From Pigoraptor vietnamica (lineage: Eukaryota; Opisthokonta; Filasterea), in the NCBI GenBank assembly GCA_943704525.1, contig CALSCQ010001046.1:30446-94445 (forward strand): 64,000 nucleotides of DNA, in the 5' to 3' direction. The notes beneath the pieces are model-generated. The model was not told where the DNA came from. It saw only the letters and a list, made by a program, of their open reading frames with translations, and did not search any database. This document shows, in pieces, positions 46,215 to 55,159 of this stretch; within the stretch, counting starts at the first letter, position 1; each line of letters starts with the position of its first letter. The translations under genes and the position numbers were made by a program.

Positions 46215-47579
46215 TCACAAAAAGAACACTCGCCGGTGTTGATCGACGCTCGTGGTGAGCGGCGAAACGCTCATGTGAAGTTTTTTCCAATGTCTGCCCA
46301 CAATGTGAACTTGATTTACTGCCGGCGCCCCGTTCAGCCTCACAATCACCTGCATGTTCGCACTAAGCCGGCCTGCCACCTGCTCAAATCCAAATGGATG
46401 TACCATAACGTTCTTTGGGAGAACTGACTTTCTTCCCAGGTATCTGCGACTCGCTTCTGCACCAGAACACTTGATTCCCGGCCATATATACTGGCTGTGC
46501 TCGGCTACACGAGAACACTTGATCGCAGAAGAATCCTGCTCGTCCCTAAACAAAATGTCGTTGCCGCTCACCAGCATTACGTCGAGAATGTCGCATGCGT
46601 CGGACACTACCGCCAGCTCAGAAAACACACGCCCGTCAAAGTCACTCCCGAGCTTAATCCGCACATCGGCCAACCCATTCGCACATACCGTCTTGTTGGA
46701 AAAGTGCCTGTGGTGGAGCACGTGGGTGCGCGGGATAGTCCTTCCGAACAATCGTCCAATCACAGACGTACTTTGCACGCTCATTTGCATTTGTCGCCCT
46801 TCTTCAGTCAACTTGCTCGCGCGCGAATGCAGGGCGACCCGCGTCAGCTTTATGCCGTCTTGCTCTGGACCAACCGTGATTCGCGCTGCCAATTCGTAAC
46901 CATACCCCGGCATGGGGCTGTTTTCAAGCTCAAACGCACGTGTCAGAGAGACTATTTTGCGAATTGAACCAATGGTGCCTTCGGGCTTTTGATGTCCGTC
47001 TGCAAAGACGCGATCGTGCAAATGGAGCTGTTCGCCGGTAATTGAAAACAACACCGTGTCGGCGCTTAAGAGCTCAAACTTGTGAACGATGGTGTAAACG
47101 ACGTTGTAAACGACGTGAGGGCTAATTGTGGAGCTGCTCTGAGACTCAGCCTCGATCAATAGTGAAAGATCGTGGAGGAGATCGATACTTTCGAGTGAGA
47201 CTGTCTTACACGAGTTCCAAATTGAGTCGCAGTCTATTTGGTATTCATTGTGATAGTGATCCGCCTGGTCGAGATCAACCTGGTCGACGGCCGGGCACAT
47301 CCACTGGCTGTTTTCTGCGTTATGGAAGCTTGGCGAGCCTTGGCAACCTTCGCAATCTTTGCTTGGATGACACGGGACTGTGCAGCGACAGCTAACTGGA
47401 TGAATGGCATTGCGGCGCCCGCGCAGCCGCATAATTATAGACGGTGGCGATGAAGCCGATGCTGAATACGACATATATGCCAGTTCTAAAGATTTGATTA
47501 GCAAAAAACGTCGAATGACTTGTCCGCGCTGTAATGTCCGCGCTGTCTCGTCCGCGATTTCCGCCTGTTTATTTGACAC
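46215..47579 (-). CDS. Hypothetical protein, up to 454 aa
   Basis: Long minus frame. The first about 60 residues up to about 47400 are less protein-like, and the real start may be M50 (MRLRGRRNAIHPV) or another internal Met. A Cys-rich segment (CRCTVPCHPSKDCEGCQG) precedes an acidic helical region and a globular end (VIVRLNGAPAVNQVHIVGR). The end SVSPLTTSVDQ comes from a reversed repeat core (46240-46275). No family recognised. Confidence 0.5.
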   Translation of the reverse strand: MSNKQAEIADETARTLQRGQVIRRFLLIKSLELAYMSYSASASSPPSIIMRLRGRRNAIHPVSCRCTVPCHPSKDCEGCQGSPSFHNAENSQWMCPAVDQVDLDQADHYHNEYQIDCDSIWNSCKTVSLESIDLLHDLSLLIEAESQSSSTISPHVVYNVVYTIVHKFELLSADTVLFSITGEQLHLHDRVFADGHQKPEGTIGSIRKIVSLTRAFELENSPMPGYGYELAARITVGPEQDGIKLTRVALHSRASKLTEEGRQMQMSVQSTSVIGRLFGRTIPRTHVLHHRHFSNKTVCANGLADVRIKLGSDFDGRVFSELAVVSDACDILDVMLVSGNDILFRDEQDSSAIKCSRVAEHSQYIWPGIKCSGAEASRRYLGRKSVLPKNVMVHPFGFEQVAGRLSANMQVIVRLNGAPAVNQVHIVGRHWKKLHMSVSPLTTSVDQHRRVFFL

Positions 47580-47804
47580 AACAAGCTAATACCGTTTTGA
47601 GTGGAGGATCCCTTTGGGCCCAAAGTGACACTGTCCGCCAAAATTTGGCTCCCTGTGTTCGATCTACTTGATTGCGGTTGGCTTTATAATACACACTGCC
47701 AAAAATCTCAAACGAACACTCATTGCATTGTGCAAATCTGATGGGGGTATCACACAAAAAACACTGGCGAGGCTAGACAGTGAGGGCAGGAACCGCGCAT
47801 AATT

Positions 47805-47818
47805 CAAAAAATTGAAAC
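47805..47818 (+). promoter_or_regulatory. A-rich box with AAAATTGA
   Basis: CAAAAAATTGAAAC, 60 bp upstream of ATG 47878. Confidence 0.55.
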
Positions 47819-47877
47819 GTTTGTGTGCCAGCCCTGCCTGCAATAACCAAGTAGTCGCTTAGTACGCGAAACAAAGA

Positions 47878-48180
47878 ATGGAAGAGTTTCCAATTCTCAC
47901 AGCCGAAGACGTGGATGGTCTGTTGGGACAGACCCCACAGTTCGATGAGCCGACTCAACACAGTAACAGGCGACAACCCAGGCAATGCGGGACTCACAAA
48001 AAAGACGCAAACGTCAAAAGCAGCGAGCAGAGGCAACGCGTCGCCGAGGCGGCTCGTAGGTGCCGAAGCCGACGGAAGGAATACATCAGGTCCCTTGAGG
48101 ACATGATCATTCGCCTCAGAAACGAAGTCGAATTGTATGAAATTCTCCTCTCTGGTGCAGAGCACAGCTTGTATATATGA
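47878..48180 (+). CDS. Small bZIP-like DNA-binding protein, 100 aa
   Basis: Residues 50-70 (SEQRQRVAEAARRCRSRRKE) resemble a bZIP basic region, and Leu/Ile/Val positions follow with heptad spacing (YIRSLEDMIIRLRNEVELYE), like a short zipper. The usual invariant Asn of the basic region is not evident. bZIP proteins bind DNA as dimers. An AAAATTGA box upstream supports expression. The opposite-strand frame at 47773-48192 is a shadow of this gene. Confidence 0.55.
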   Translation: MEEFPILTAEDVDGLLGQTPQFDEPTQHSNRRQPRQCGTHKKDANVKSSEQRQRVAEAARRCRSRRKEYIRSLEDMIIRLRNEVELYEILLSGAEHSLYI

Positions 48181-48397
48181 CCGTTCGCCCAAAATGTTCT
48201 TGGGACCTTGTGCTCGCGCCGCACAAAAGTAGGCATTGGCTAGTACGCAAGTATTTTCTTGCTTTTGGCAGCAGTTGTGGACAATGTGAGATTGCTGTTG
48301 CCGAGTCCTCGACGCGACCGGGGATCACCGTGTCAATGCTGGGACTGTGCAATACAATATAATGAAATGCACCATGGTGAGCGGTGGATCCTTCTTA

Positions 48398-48434
48398 GAG
48401 CATGTCCGTAAAAATCGGAACGGCGGATGCGCTC
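48398..48434. repeat. Minimal MITE-like remnant (37 bp)
   Basis: TTA, then GAGCATGTCC, ending GGATGCGCTC. Almost only the two termini are left. A reversed core (CCATGGTGAGCGGTGG) is close by at 48372. Confidence 0.55.
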
Positions 48435-48602
48435 AAAGCATTATTTGATACATTGACGAATCTTGTCAATGACTTCTCGCACAAAGGGGGGCTGGGCTGA
48501 CGGAGGTTGGGATGTGGGCACCGCTGTCTGTAACGAGACCGACGGACTTGGACCCTAATCCACAACCCTTTAGGAAATCGTCGGCTATAATGAATTAGGA
48601 CT

Positions 48603-49196
48603 ATGGACTTGGACGGTCCAGTTGGCATGGACGTGGATTGCTTGGACCGATCAAACAGTCCGTGCCCAATGGTCATTGACGTCGACACCAGACCGATTGG
48701 TCGCAAAATGAAGTTGGAGCTTTTTTTGAAAGAAGGTGGCGTTTTGCCAGTTTGGCCTTGTGACGCGTGCGGGCTGCCAACCGTAAGAGTGGACAGGTTT
48801 AAGGTGCTGAATGTGGGTGGGCGCGTTATGTTCTGTTGCTTGAATTGCAAGCCGGCTGGCGCGCACCCGCTCGCAAACCCGCTCGCAAACCCGCTCGCAC
48901 GAACCGACAAGCAAAAGCTGGTGTACTGGGAGTCGATCGGCGGGCGAGCGGTTCCAACGGTGGCCTGCGTCGTGTGTTGGTTCGCATTTGGCCGAATCAC
49001 TCACTTGAAGCTTTTTTCGTCCGCATTTCACGCAGGGCACGTGATTCCTGCATGTGAGGGTGGTCCGCGCACGCTTGATAATTTGCGCGCGGTGTGTGCA
49101 GATTGCAACCTGTCCATGCAGAATAGACGAATGATGGAATACATCGAGTCGGCCAGAACAGAATTTTTATCTCTGCTTTCATCAAGGCAATGCTGA
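48603..49196 (+). CDS. HNH-type endonuclease, 197 aa
   Basis: The C-terminal third has the HNH core: FHAGHVIPACEGGPRTLDNL, then CADCNLSM, with the His-Asn-His/Asn arrangement and zinc cysteines (CVVC, CADC). HNH enzymes nick or cut DNA. An N-terminal Cys pair set (CDACG, CCLNC) may be a further zinc site. A short ANPLANPLA repeat separates the parts. Its TGA overlaps the ATG of the packaging ATPase (ATGCTGA), a 7-bp overlap seen nowhere else here, suggesting co-expression. Confidence 0.75.
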   Translation: MDLDGPVGMDVDCLDRSNSPCPMVIDVDTRPIGRKMKLELFLKEGGVLPVWPCDACGLPTVRVDRFKVLNVGGRVMFCCLNCKPAGAHPLANPLANPLARTDKQKLVYWESIGGRAVPTVACVVCWFAFGRITHLKLFSSAFHAGHVIPACEGGPRTLDNLRAVCADCNLSMQNRRMMEYIESARTEFLSLLSSRQC

Positions 49197-50404
49197 CAGG
49201 TGAGCAGTTTGAAAAAACGGTCGAGTCCATTGCAAACGCAGCAAAGCACATTGCCTGCGCTTGCCAGTCAATGAAGGCGACTGAGTTGCTTGCAGAATCA
49301 GTTCTCGTTCTGGCTAATGCGACAGCAAAGATGGCGCAGGCCGGAGACGCCGCTGCATATGCGCCAGTGAAGCCAACGCTGCTGCAAGGTTTGAGTTCGG
49401 AAAGTTCACATTGCTGGTCAGACAGCTCATCAAGCGTTACCAGTGCCAGTTTCATTGTTCAGAGCGCAAAGTCGCCAATGTTGTCTCGATTTTCTAGCAG
49501 TTTGTCATCGAGCAGTCCGTCATCGAGCTGTTCGTCAGTATGGACTAATTCTTGCAATTCCAGCGATGACGACGATGGCATTTGCCACGAACGCAAAGAA
49601 CTTCCCGCCTTTGATTTGGATGCCGTCCCAGACAATTCGTTCTGCATGTTTGTCGGTAAGCAAAATTCTGGCAAGAGCATGGCCGCCCGCAAAATCGTCC
49701 TGCACAAGAAACTATTGGACGGGATCGTCATGTCTTATTCAGACCTGCGCAAGCCGTATTGGTCGGAACTCTTCCCGCGCGTGGAATACACATGTCGCAC
49801 AGAAGTACTTCGTGGAATTCATAGCAAGTGCGTAATTTTGGACGACATGTGGGAGGTGAGCCGAGATGACGCTTTCAAACAGTTGATCCTCAATCGCCAG
49901 CAGTCCCAAACGACGATCCTCGCGACAATGTTGTTCCCAATGCCAATGCCAGCGGAGATTTTCAGCAAAGTCGATTTTGTCTTTCTGTTCCGAGAGAATG
50001 ATGTCGTGGCTCGAAGGAGGCTGTACACTTCTTTTCTGTTTGGTGCTTCGACGAGCTATTCCACATTCTGCCGCTATTTGGACGCTTCTACAAAGGAGGT
50101 GGGCGACTGTCTCGTCATTGCCATGAAAACGCGAAAATTTTACCATTGGAGCTCATCGCAAGGTAGCAGTTTTGAACTGCATAGCATTAATAGTGAACAG
50201 ATAGCCGCAGCCCCTAACGAAGCATCGAATATTTCGGCTGAGGTCACTGGTGCCCAGAGCACAACGCAAAGCACAACCGGCGACTGCTCTGAGCAGCCCG
50301 ATGGCAATGAAGTCTCAGAAGAGCTGGACACCGACGATGGCATTAGAATCACGCTGTCGTCTGCGAGTACAGTGTGCGAGGCTTGTGCTGATGATTGTGT
50401 TTAG
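49190..50404 (+). CDS. A32-like virion DNA-packaging ATPase, 404 aa
   Basis: FtsK/HerA-superfamily ATPase resembling the poxvirus A32/NCLDV packaging ATPase. Walker A is GKQNSGKS (156-163) after FCMFV; Walker B is VILDD (D218, D219); the arginine-rich FRENDVVARRRLYTSF region and the QSQTTILATML segment fit the family. An unusual 150-residue Ser-rich N-terminus and an acidic Thr/Ser C-terminus surround the core. The stop TAG (50402-50404) lies at the border of a MITE-like terminus (TTAGAGCG). It is the clearest NCLDV hallmark gene in the window. Confidence 0.75.
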   Translation: MLTGEQFEKTVESIANAAKHIACACQSMKATELLAESVLVLANATAKMAQAGDAAAYAPVKPTLLQGLSSESSHCWSDSSSSVTSASFIVQSAKSPMLSRFSSSLSSSSPSSSCSSVWTNSCNSSDDDDGICHERKELPAFDLDAVPDNSFCMFVGKQNSGKSMAARKIVLHKKLLDGIVMSYSDLRKPYWSELFPRVEYTCRTEVLRGIHSKCVILDDMWEVSRDDAFKQLILNRQQSQTTILATMLFPMPMPAEIFSKVDFVFLFRENDVVARRRLYTSFLFGASTSYSTFCRYLDASTKEVGDCLVIAMKTRKFYHWSSSQGSSFELHSINSEQIAAAPNEASNISAEVTGAQSTTQSTTGDCSEQPDGNEVSEELDTDDGIRITLSSASTVCEACADDCV

Positions 50405-50567
50405 AGCGTGTCCCATTTCGCGGCCCGCGCTCTTCCAGCGCGTTCAGGCTAAGTTACAAAAGAACAGGCGCAGACAAGTTATTTTTTATGGACACTGTCC
50501 ACGAAAAGGGAGTCGCCGTGGTGAGCAGCGAATCCCTCTGGGTTCAGTTGCTTCACGGGACAGGCTC
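50404..50567. repeat. MITE-like element between two convergent genes
   Basis: Left end TTAGAGCGTGTCCC contains the packaging ATPase stop; right end GGGACAGGCTCA contains, on the other strand, the stop of the PhyH gene. Confidence 0.65.
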
Positions 50568-51502
50568 AGTCATGCATTCCGAGCTGGATTTGTTGAAACG
50601 GCGTCAGCGACGCCAAATTAAGGTTGTAATTGTGCGCGACCGAGCCATACGCGGGAGGTGTCAGACCGGCTTTGAGATTTTTGAGCTGTCGTTGAATATA
50701 CGCATGGTTAAGCGCATTCAGCGGTAGGTATGATGTGTACAGGACTTCGCGGGTATCTCCGCTTACCAGTTTTTCAGCAGTTGCGTGGGGCAGACGATTG
50801 TCCCAAAAAACAACTGATCCTGCCGGACAATCTATCGGGCAGGAGCGCTTCCACAATCCGGCGTGGACGTTGCTATCCAGCCTGAAGAATTCGCCGCCCT
50901 TTTCTTGTGACAGATCGCGTTTGTAGCGGGCAAAATAGCTGTCAAATTCTTTGCTGAATCCTCGAACCGCCCTCAGCCCCCCAGACTCAGCGCCATACTG
51001 GTCTGTGAGACTGATGAACGACTGGATGGGTCGAAATTTGATCAGCCTGTTGTAAGGTTTGGCCGGATTGCGATCAATGTGGAGCCCGAGCCCACCTTCC
51101 GCGCGCACGTGATCAGGCAACCTGTATTGGGCACGATCCAAAAACACTCTTATGTCGGTGGCTCCGCCCAACGGGTGAGAAAATCCGTCGATGTTGCCGG
51201 GGCCGAAAGTGGCGGCCATCAGTGCAGAGGCCACATGGATGACGCGCGGATCTAATACAGCGTCTAGCTTTCACTTGGGGGGCGTATGTGTCCGATGCAC
51301 GGCTGTTCATTCTGATCCCGCCGAGGTGCTGCAGCGTCGCTGGGTCTCCGGCGAGCGCCTTATTATGATCAATTCCCAAGTAATCATGAAACGACTTGCG
51401 AATCGACTCGACTTCCTCTTGCGAGAAGATCTCCACGACCACGACGCCGTCACGCTTGAATGTCTCAATTATTTGGTCGAGGTCAAATTGCGAAAAAGAC
51501 AT
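50566..51502 (-). CDS. PhyH-family 2-oxoglutarate/Fe(II) dioxygenase, frameshifted
   Basis: Phytanoyl-CoA dioxygenase-like; the family hydroxylates with Fe(II) and 2-oxoglutarate. From ATG 51502 the frame gives the N-terminal helix (FKRDGVVVVEIFSQEEVES) as far as TYAPQVK. One extra base in a C6/A3 run near 51270 moves coding to the next frame (KLDAVLDPRVIHVASALM). That frame holds the metal site HID (LGLHIDRN), a second His (PHATAEK) and the 2-oxoglutarate-binding Arg (TREVLY). Total about 310 residues, normal length. The stop lies in a MITE-like terminus. Confidence 0.7.
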
Positions 51503-51541
51503 TGGTTTCGCCGTCCTAATTATTGATATCTTTAATTTTTA

Positions 51542-51800
51542 GAGCGTGTCCCGCTTCGCGGCCTGGAGGGATCCGTTGCTCACCACGGTGTTCCGGTGTA
51601 GCCGGCCCGTAGGTATTGACTGGCGCGTTCAGGTTCTATCTGACATTAATGAAGTCGCGGATCCCTTCGGGCCGTAGCCGGGACACGTCTGTAAAAATTA
51701 ATATGTCCGACGGGCGTGCCGGTTCACATATTTACACGACTTATTAATAGCCTGCGCTTGAATAGCGCGGATCCCTACGGCCGCGAAGAGGGACACGCTC
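51542..51800. repeat. Long or composite MITE-like element
   Basis: Starts (TTTTTA)GAGCGTGTCCCGCTTCGCGG and ends GAGGGACACGCTC, followed by TGA. About twice the usual length, so probably two copies fused. Confidence 0.6.
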
Positions 51801-51860
51801 TGATAAAAACTTCACAGTGGAAGAACGCCTGCAGCGGGTAGCCTCCCTGAGGGCAACGTT

Positions 51861-53579
51861 CTAAGTACCGAATGACTGATTCGTGTTGCACAACCACTCC
51901 ACGACGTGCACAAATCCGTTTTGTGCTGCCGATTCTAATGCGGCAGGCGTGCACACCAGTCCGAGGCTGTGCAACCACACCAGCACGTTGAGATGTCCAT
52001 TTCTTGCTGCAGCGTCCATGGAATCGCTAGTGAAGTCTACCGGGCACTTTTCGTTATGCAAAAGCTTGAGTACGTCAATGTGACCCCGACCCGCAGCATT
52101 AATGATTCCAATATTTGAGGGCTGGACACCCACAGAATGACAGAACTTGACGACACCAAGATGGCCTTTTTCTATTGCCATGTTCATGCCTGCGGTCGAG
52201 CACTTTACGAAAAACTTGTCGTACATCCACTGGAGAGTGGACAAGTGGCCGTTTTCGGCCGCACAGTCCGCGGCAGCTACCCCGCACGGTCGATTGAGCC
52301 ACTTGACAATATTTAGGTACCCACTGCCCACGGCAGCGTCTATGTCGCCCTGTAAGTCTATTGCATTTCTGGACACGAGCCATTGTACAACTTCGAGCTT
52401 TCCTGATTTCACACCGGCTATGAGTAATAGGGGGATCGTGACCGGCTGTCTATCAGACAGAAACTCGAGCAAGTGCAAGTGCCCGCCCGCAGCAGCCTCA
52501 TACAATGTTTCATATGTGCACGTTGCACCAGCGCGCAAAAGCCACTCAACCATATGCAGATGTCCGTTGGCAGCCGCTTTCATCAAGGCGGCCGAATCCG
52601 CTTTCTCGCCACACGAGTGCAACCACTTTGCAAACTCCAGGTCGCCATTGGCTGCTGCGTAGTCCATAAAACATCCCACTTTGTGGCGGTGTCGCAGCTG
52701 CTTGATTAAAGGGATGGCCTCTAATAAGCCGCCAAACCGTTTGGATTGAATAAGCCACTTGACAACATCCCCGCGACCACTTTTGGCGGCTGCGATTAAT
52801 GTTCTAATAGTAATAAGAGCATGTCCGTAAAAATCGAGCTGTCCGCGCCGGTTCACAATTTTACGTGATTTAACCTGAACGCGCTCGAAGAGCGCGGACA
52901 CCGTGGTGAGCGGCGGACACGCTCTAAGGGTCTTAAGCTCCCGCAAATACGCCGGGACCAATCCGTGTCGCTGAAAGAGCGCAACAATGGGGCTCTTTGG
53001 GGTATTGCTTAATTTTCGACACACCCACTTGACTGCTGCAAGGTTGCTCGTCACCACGCAGTCAATAACGAGCTGAGGTTCAAACTCGCAATTCATGTCG
53101 AACAGCCACTCGAGTACATCGATGTGACCACCACTGGCGGCAGAGTTCATGACGCGGATCGTCAGTTCGGCGTCCTTCCGGTGCTGATGCAGCCACTTCA
53201 GAACGTGAAGATGGCCATTTTGGGCCGCCAGACACATGGGGCCAGGGCTGCCGCATTGTTCGCATCCGACCTCTGGAGTGTTCTCGTCAAGCCAAACGAC
53301 AACGTGCAGGTGGCCAGCGGCAGCAGCTGCCTCCATGACGGCGTTGTGAAAGCACCATCTGGCATGCCTTAATGCGTACTTCAACGCAATTAAGTTGCCG
53401 AGCTCCGCAGCCCGAACCACACTTTGCAGACCATTTAGTTTCCACCGTTTGAATTCAATGAACTCCTTGTTGTTGACGAACGAGTTTGTGAAACGGCGAC
53501 AAGTGCGTGCCAAACGTACCATATCTCTTGACCCAACGACAAGGAAGAGTTGTACCAACAGATCCTCGCAAATCTCCAT
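51861..53579 (-). CDS. Ankyrin-repeat protein with F-box-like N-terminus and an in-frame MITE
   Basis: 572 aa. Residues 1-40 (CEDLLVQLFLVVGSRDMVRL, then ARTCRRF) resemble an F-box, followed by about 13 diverged ankyrin repeats of the GHLxVVxWL type common in giant amoeba viruses. F-box plus ankyrin proteins link targets to SCF ligases. Between two repeats, at 52817-52924, a 108-bp MITE-like element plus a 3-bp target duplication (111 bp, 37 codons) is inserted without breaking the frame; removing it joins LKTL to TIRTLIAAA. A minus-strand A-rich box lies about 115 bp upstream. Confidence 0.8.
   Translation of the reverse strand: MEICEDLLVQLFLVVGSRDMVRLARTCRRFTNSFVNNKEFIEFKRWKLNGLQSVVRAAELGNLIALKYALRHARWCFHNAVMEAAAAAGHLHVVVWLDENTPEVGCEQCGSPGPMCLAAQNGHLHVLKWLHQHRKDAELTIRVMNSAASGGHIDVLEWLFDMNCEFEPQLVIDCVVTSNLAAVKWVCRKLSNTPKSPIVALFQRHGLVPAYLRELKTLRACPPLTTVSALFERVQVKSRKIVNRRGQLDFYGHALITIRTLIAAAKSGRGDVVKWLIQSKRFGGLLEAIPLIKQLRHRHKVGCFMDYAAANGDLEFAKWLHSCGEKADSAALMKAAANGHLHMVEWLLRAGATCTYETLYEAAAGGHLHLLEFLSDRQPVTIPLLLIAGVKSGKLEVVQWLVSRNAIDLQGDIDAAVGSGYLNIVKWLNRPCGVAAADCAAENGHLSTLQWMYDKFFVKCSTAGMNMAIEKGHLGVVKFCHSVGVQPSNIGIINAAGRGHIDVLKLLHNEKCPVDFTSDSMDAAARNGHLNVLVWLHSLGLVCTPAALESAAQNGFVHVVEWLCNTNQSFGT
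52817..52924. mobile_element. MITE-like insertion inside the ankyrin gene
   Basis: GAGCATGTCC...GGACACGCTC, 108 bp, flanked on both sides by TAA (52814-52816 and 52925-52927). This is the clearest target-site duplication in the window and defines both the element ends and the 3-bp target. Confidence 0.8.
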
Positions 53580-53580
53580 T

Positions 53581-53627
53581 GAGCGTATCCGCCGCTCACC
53601 ACGGTGGTCCGGCCTTTTGCCGGCCCG
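53581..53627. repeat. Solo repeat core with hairpin
   Basis: GAGCGTATCC plus the core, then GGTCCGGCC-TTTT-GCCGGCC. Unlike most copies it touches the 5' end (start codon) of a gene. Confidence 0.6.
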
Positions 53628-53692
53628 AGGTTAGTGAAATTGTAGACTTGCTCCGTAATCACCAACAGGAATCATAGAACATCCCGAACTGC

Positions 53693-53707
53693 TTTCATTT
53701 TTTTTTA
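53693..53707 (-). promoter_or_regulatory. A-rich early-promoter-like box (minus strand)
   Basis: Minus strand reads AAAAAAAATGAAAG, about 115 bp upstream of the ankyrin gene ATG at 53579. Confidence 0.45.
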
Positions 53708-53744
53708 CTGTGCGGTGCGATCAGTGCCCTCAGTGCCCTCAGTG

Positions 53745-53849
53745 CCGTGGTGGCGCGGCGGTCCGTGCCATATAATCCCTCAGTGCCGTGGTGGCGCGGC
53801 GGTCCGTGCCAGATATCCCCAGTGCCGTGGTGGCGCGGCGGTCCGTGCC
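53745..53849 (+). repeat. Tandem 5' bracket motif, three copies
   Basis: Copies at 53745-53769, 53786-53810 and 53825-53849 of CCGTGGTGGCGCGGCGG then TCCGTGCC, with 14-16 bp spacers ending in CAGTG. The last copy is 31 bp before ATG 53881. Confidence 0.85.
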
Positions 53850-53880
53850 AAATTTGTGTTTGTAGAGTAAAGGAGGGGGG

Positions 53881-55158
53881 ATGAAGTGCAAAGTGCAAGT
53901 CATTCAAAAGAACGGACTCCACGTCATGTTTGTCCCTTGCAAGTCGCCCACCGTTCACATTCGTTTCGACATGCTCAACGGCTGGGGCGTTGAAACGGTA
54001 GACACCCTCGAATACACTCACTTTCTGGAACATCTTCAAGCGTGTTTTACGAGCAAGAAATACAAGAAGGCTGGCAATGTTCTCGAAATCCTCAAGGCCA
54101 AAGGGGTTGACTTCAACGCGTTCACAACTTCTTACATGTCCGGATACTACCTGACGTGCATGCCGGAGGATGCAACCTTGTGCTTGGACATCATGGCCAA
54201 TATGGTGTTTCACTTTCGGGTGGACCAGGCCGTTTTTGAAAACGAAAAGCATGCTGTGATTCGCGAGATCACCTACAACATGTCCAAGCTGGGTTATGAG
54301 GCGTTTCACCGAATACACCAAACGTTCTCGTCTCTCCCAGCAGAACACGCCCACATCAAGGACCACATTGCCAACGTCAAGCGGGCCACGCCTGCCGACC
54401 TGCGCAAGTTTCGCAAACGCACGATCAATTTGAATCACGCCCTCTTGACAATTTGTGGCCCAATAGACGCCGCATTTGAGCGTTCGGCCATAAAGCTGCT
54501 TAATCAGTTTGACCGCAATGCGTCTCTCTTTGGCAAGATCGAGTTTCCCATATCCGAACCAATCGTGCCGGAAGCCCCGTTGCAGGTTGTGAAGATCCCA
54601 TCAAATACAAGCGACGTGTCCTTAATTTACTTCTTGGTGCCTACGGCCAAGTTTATCCAGCCAGCGCAGGTGGATGCGCTGCAGGTTGGCATTCAGGCGT
54701 TTGGCGGTGTCGGCTTGTATTCCCGCCTAATAACAAAATTGCGACTCGATCTTGGGTCCGTCTACTATGTAGATGCGCGGTTTGACTTCAACTTCATGGA
54801 CGAGGCAATGCAATACGTCATTATTCATACTCAGACTTATCCGACCAAGACCAAGGCCGTAATCCGCATCATTAAGAAGGAATGGGGAGCACTTTGCCGC
54901 GACGGCATTACTGAAGAGGAATTGGAAGCGGCCAAGCAAAAAATGAGCTTGGACCAACTTAATCGTTCCAATGAGGTTGCGTCAATGCAAGACAAGCTCG
55001 CCAACATTGTTCAAACCTACCTATTTGAGAAAAAACTGGCAAAAAGACAGCCGTCATCAAAGGGAATAATCCGCCATATCGAAAAAATTCAACTGAACGA
55101 CGTAAACGAAACGCTAGCTGCATTGACATCCGCCCCCTGCATTGTGTACCACACCTGA
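53881..55158 (+). CDS. M16-family zinc metallopeptidase, 425 aa, in a bracketed cassette
   Basis: The inverted zinc motif HxxEH is present as HFLEH (47-51), and the third ligand lies in FENEKHAVIREITYNM. The N- and C-terminal halves each show the M16 alpha/beta pattern (NLNHALLTICGPI; FGGVGLYSRLITKLR). M16 enzymes degrade or process peptides in a closed chamber; insulysin, pitrilysin and mitochondrial processing peptidase are relatives. The length fits a single-unit member that would dimerise. ATG 53881 follows a GGAGGGGGG stretch. Flanked by tandem 5' bracket motifs and followed 1 bp after the stop by a 3' repeat core. Confidence 0.85.
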   Translation: MKCKVQVIQKNGLHVMFVPCKSPTVHIRFDMLNGWGVETVDTLEYTHFLEHLQACFTSKKYKKAGNVLEILKAKGVDFNAFTTSYMSGYYLTCMPEDATLCLDIMANMVFHFRVDQAVFENEKHAVIREITYNMSKLGYEAFHRIHQTFSSLPAEHAHIKDHIANVKRATPADLRKFRKRTINLNHALLTICGPIDAAFERSAIKLLNQFDRNASLFGKIEFPISEPIVPEAPLQVVKIPSNTSDVSLIYFLVPTAKFIQPAQVDALQVGIQAFGGVGLYSRLITKLRLDLGSVYYVDARFDFNFMDEAMQYVIIHTQTYPTKTKAVIRIIKKEWGALCRDGITEEELEAAKQKMSLDQLNRSNEVASMQDKLANIVQTYLFEKKLAKRQPSSKGIIRHIEKIQLNDVNETLAALTSAPCIVYHT

Positions 55159-55159
55159 G

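Noticed and set aside
47773-48192. 139-codon minus frame over the bZIP gene
   Set aside because: The plus strand has the bZIP pattern and an AAAATTGA box; the minus frame has neither.
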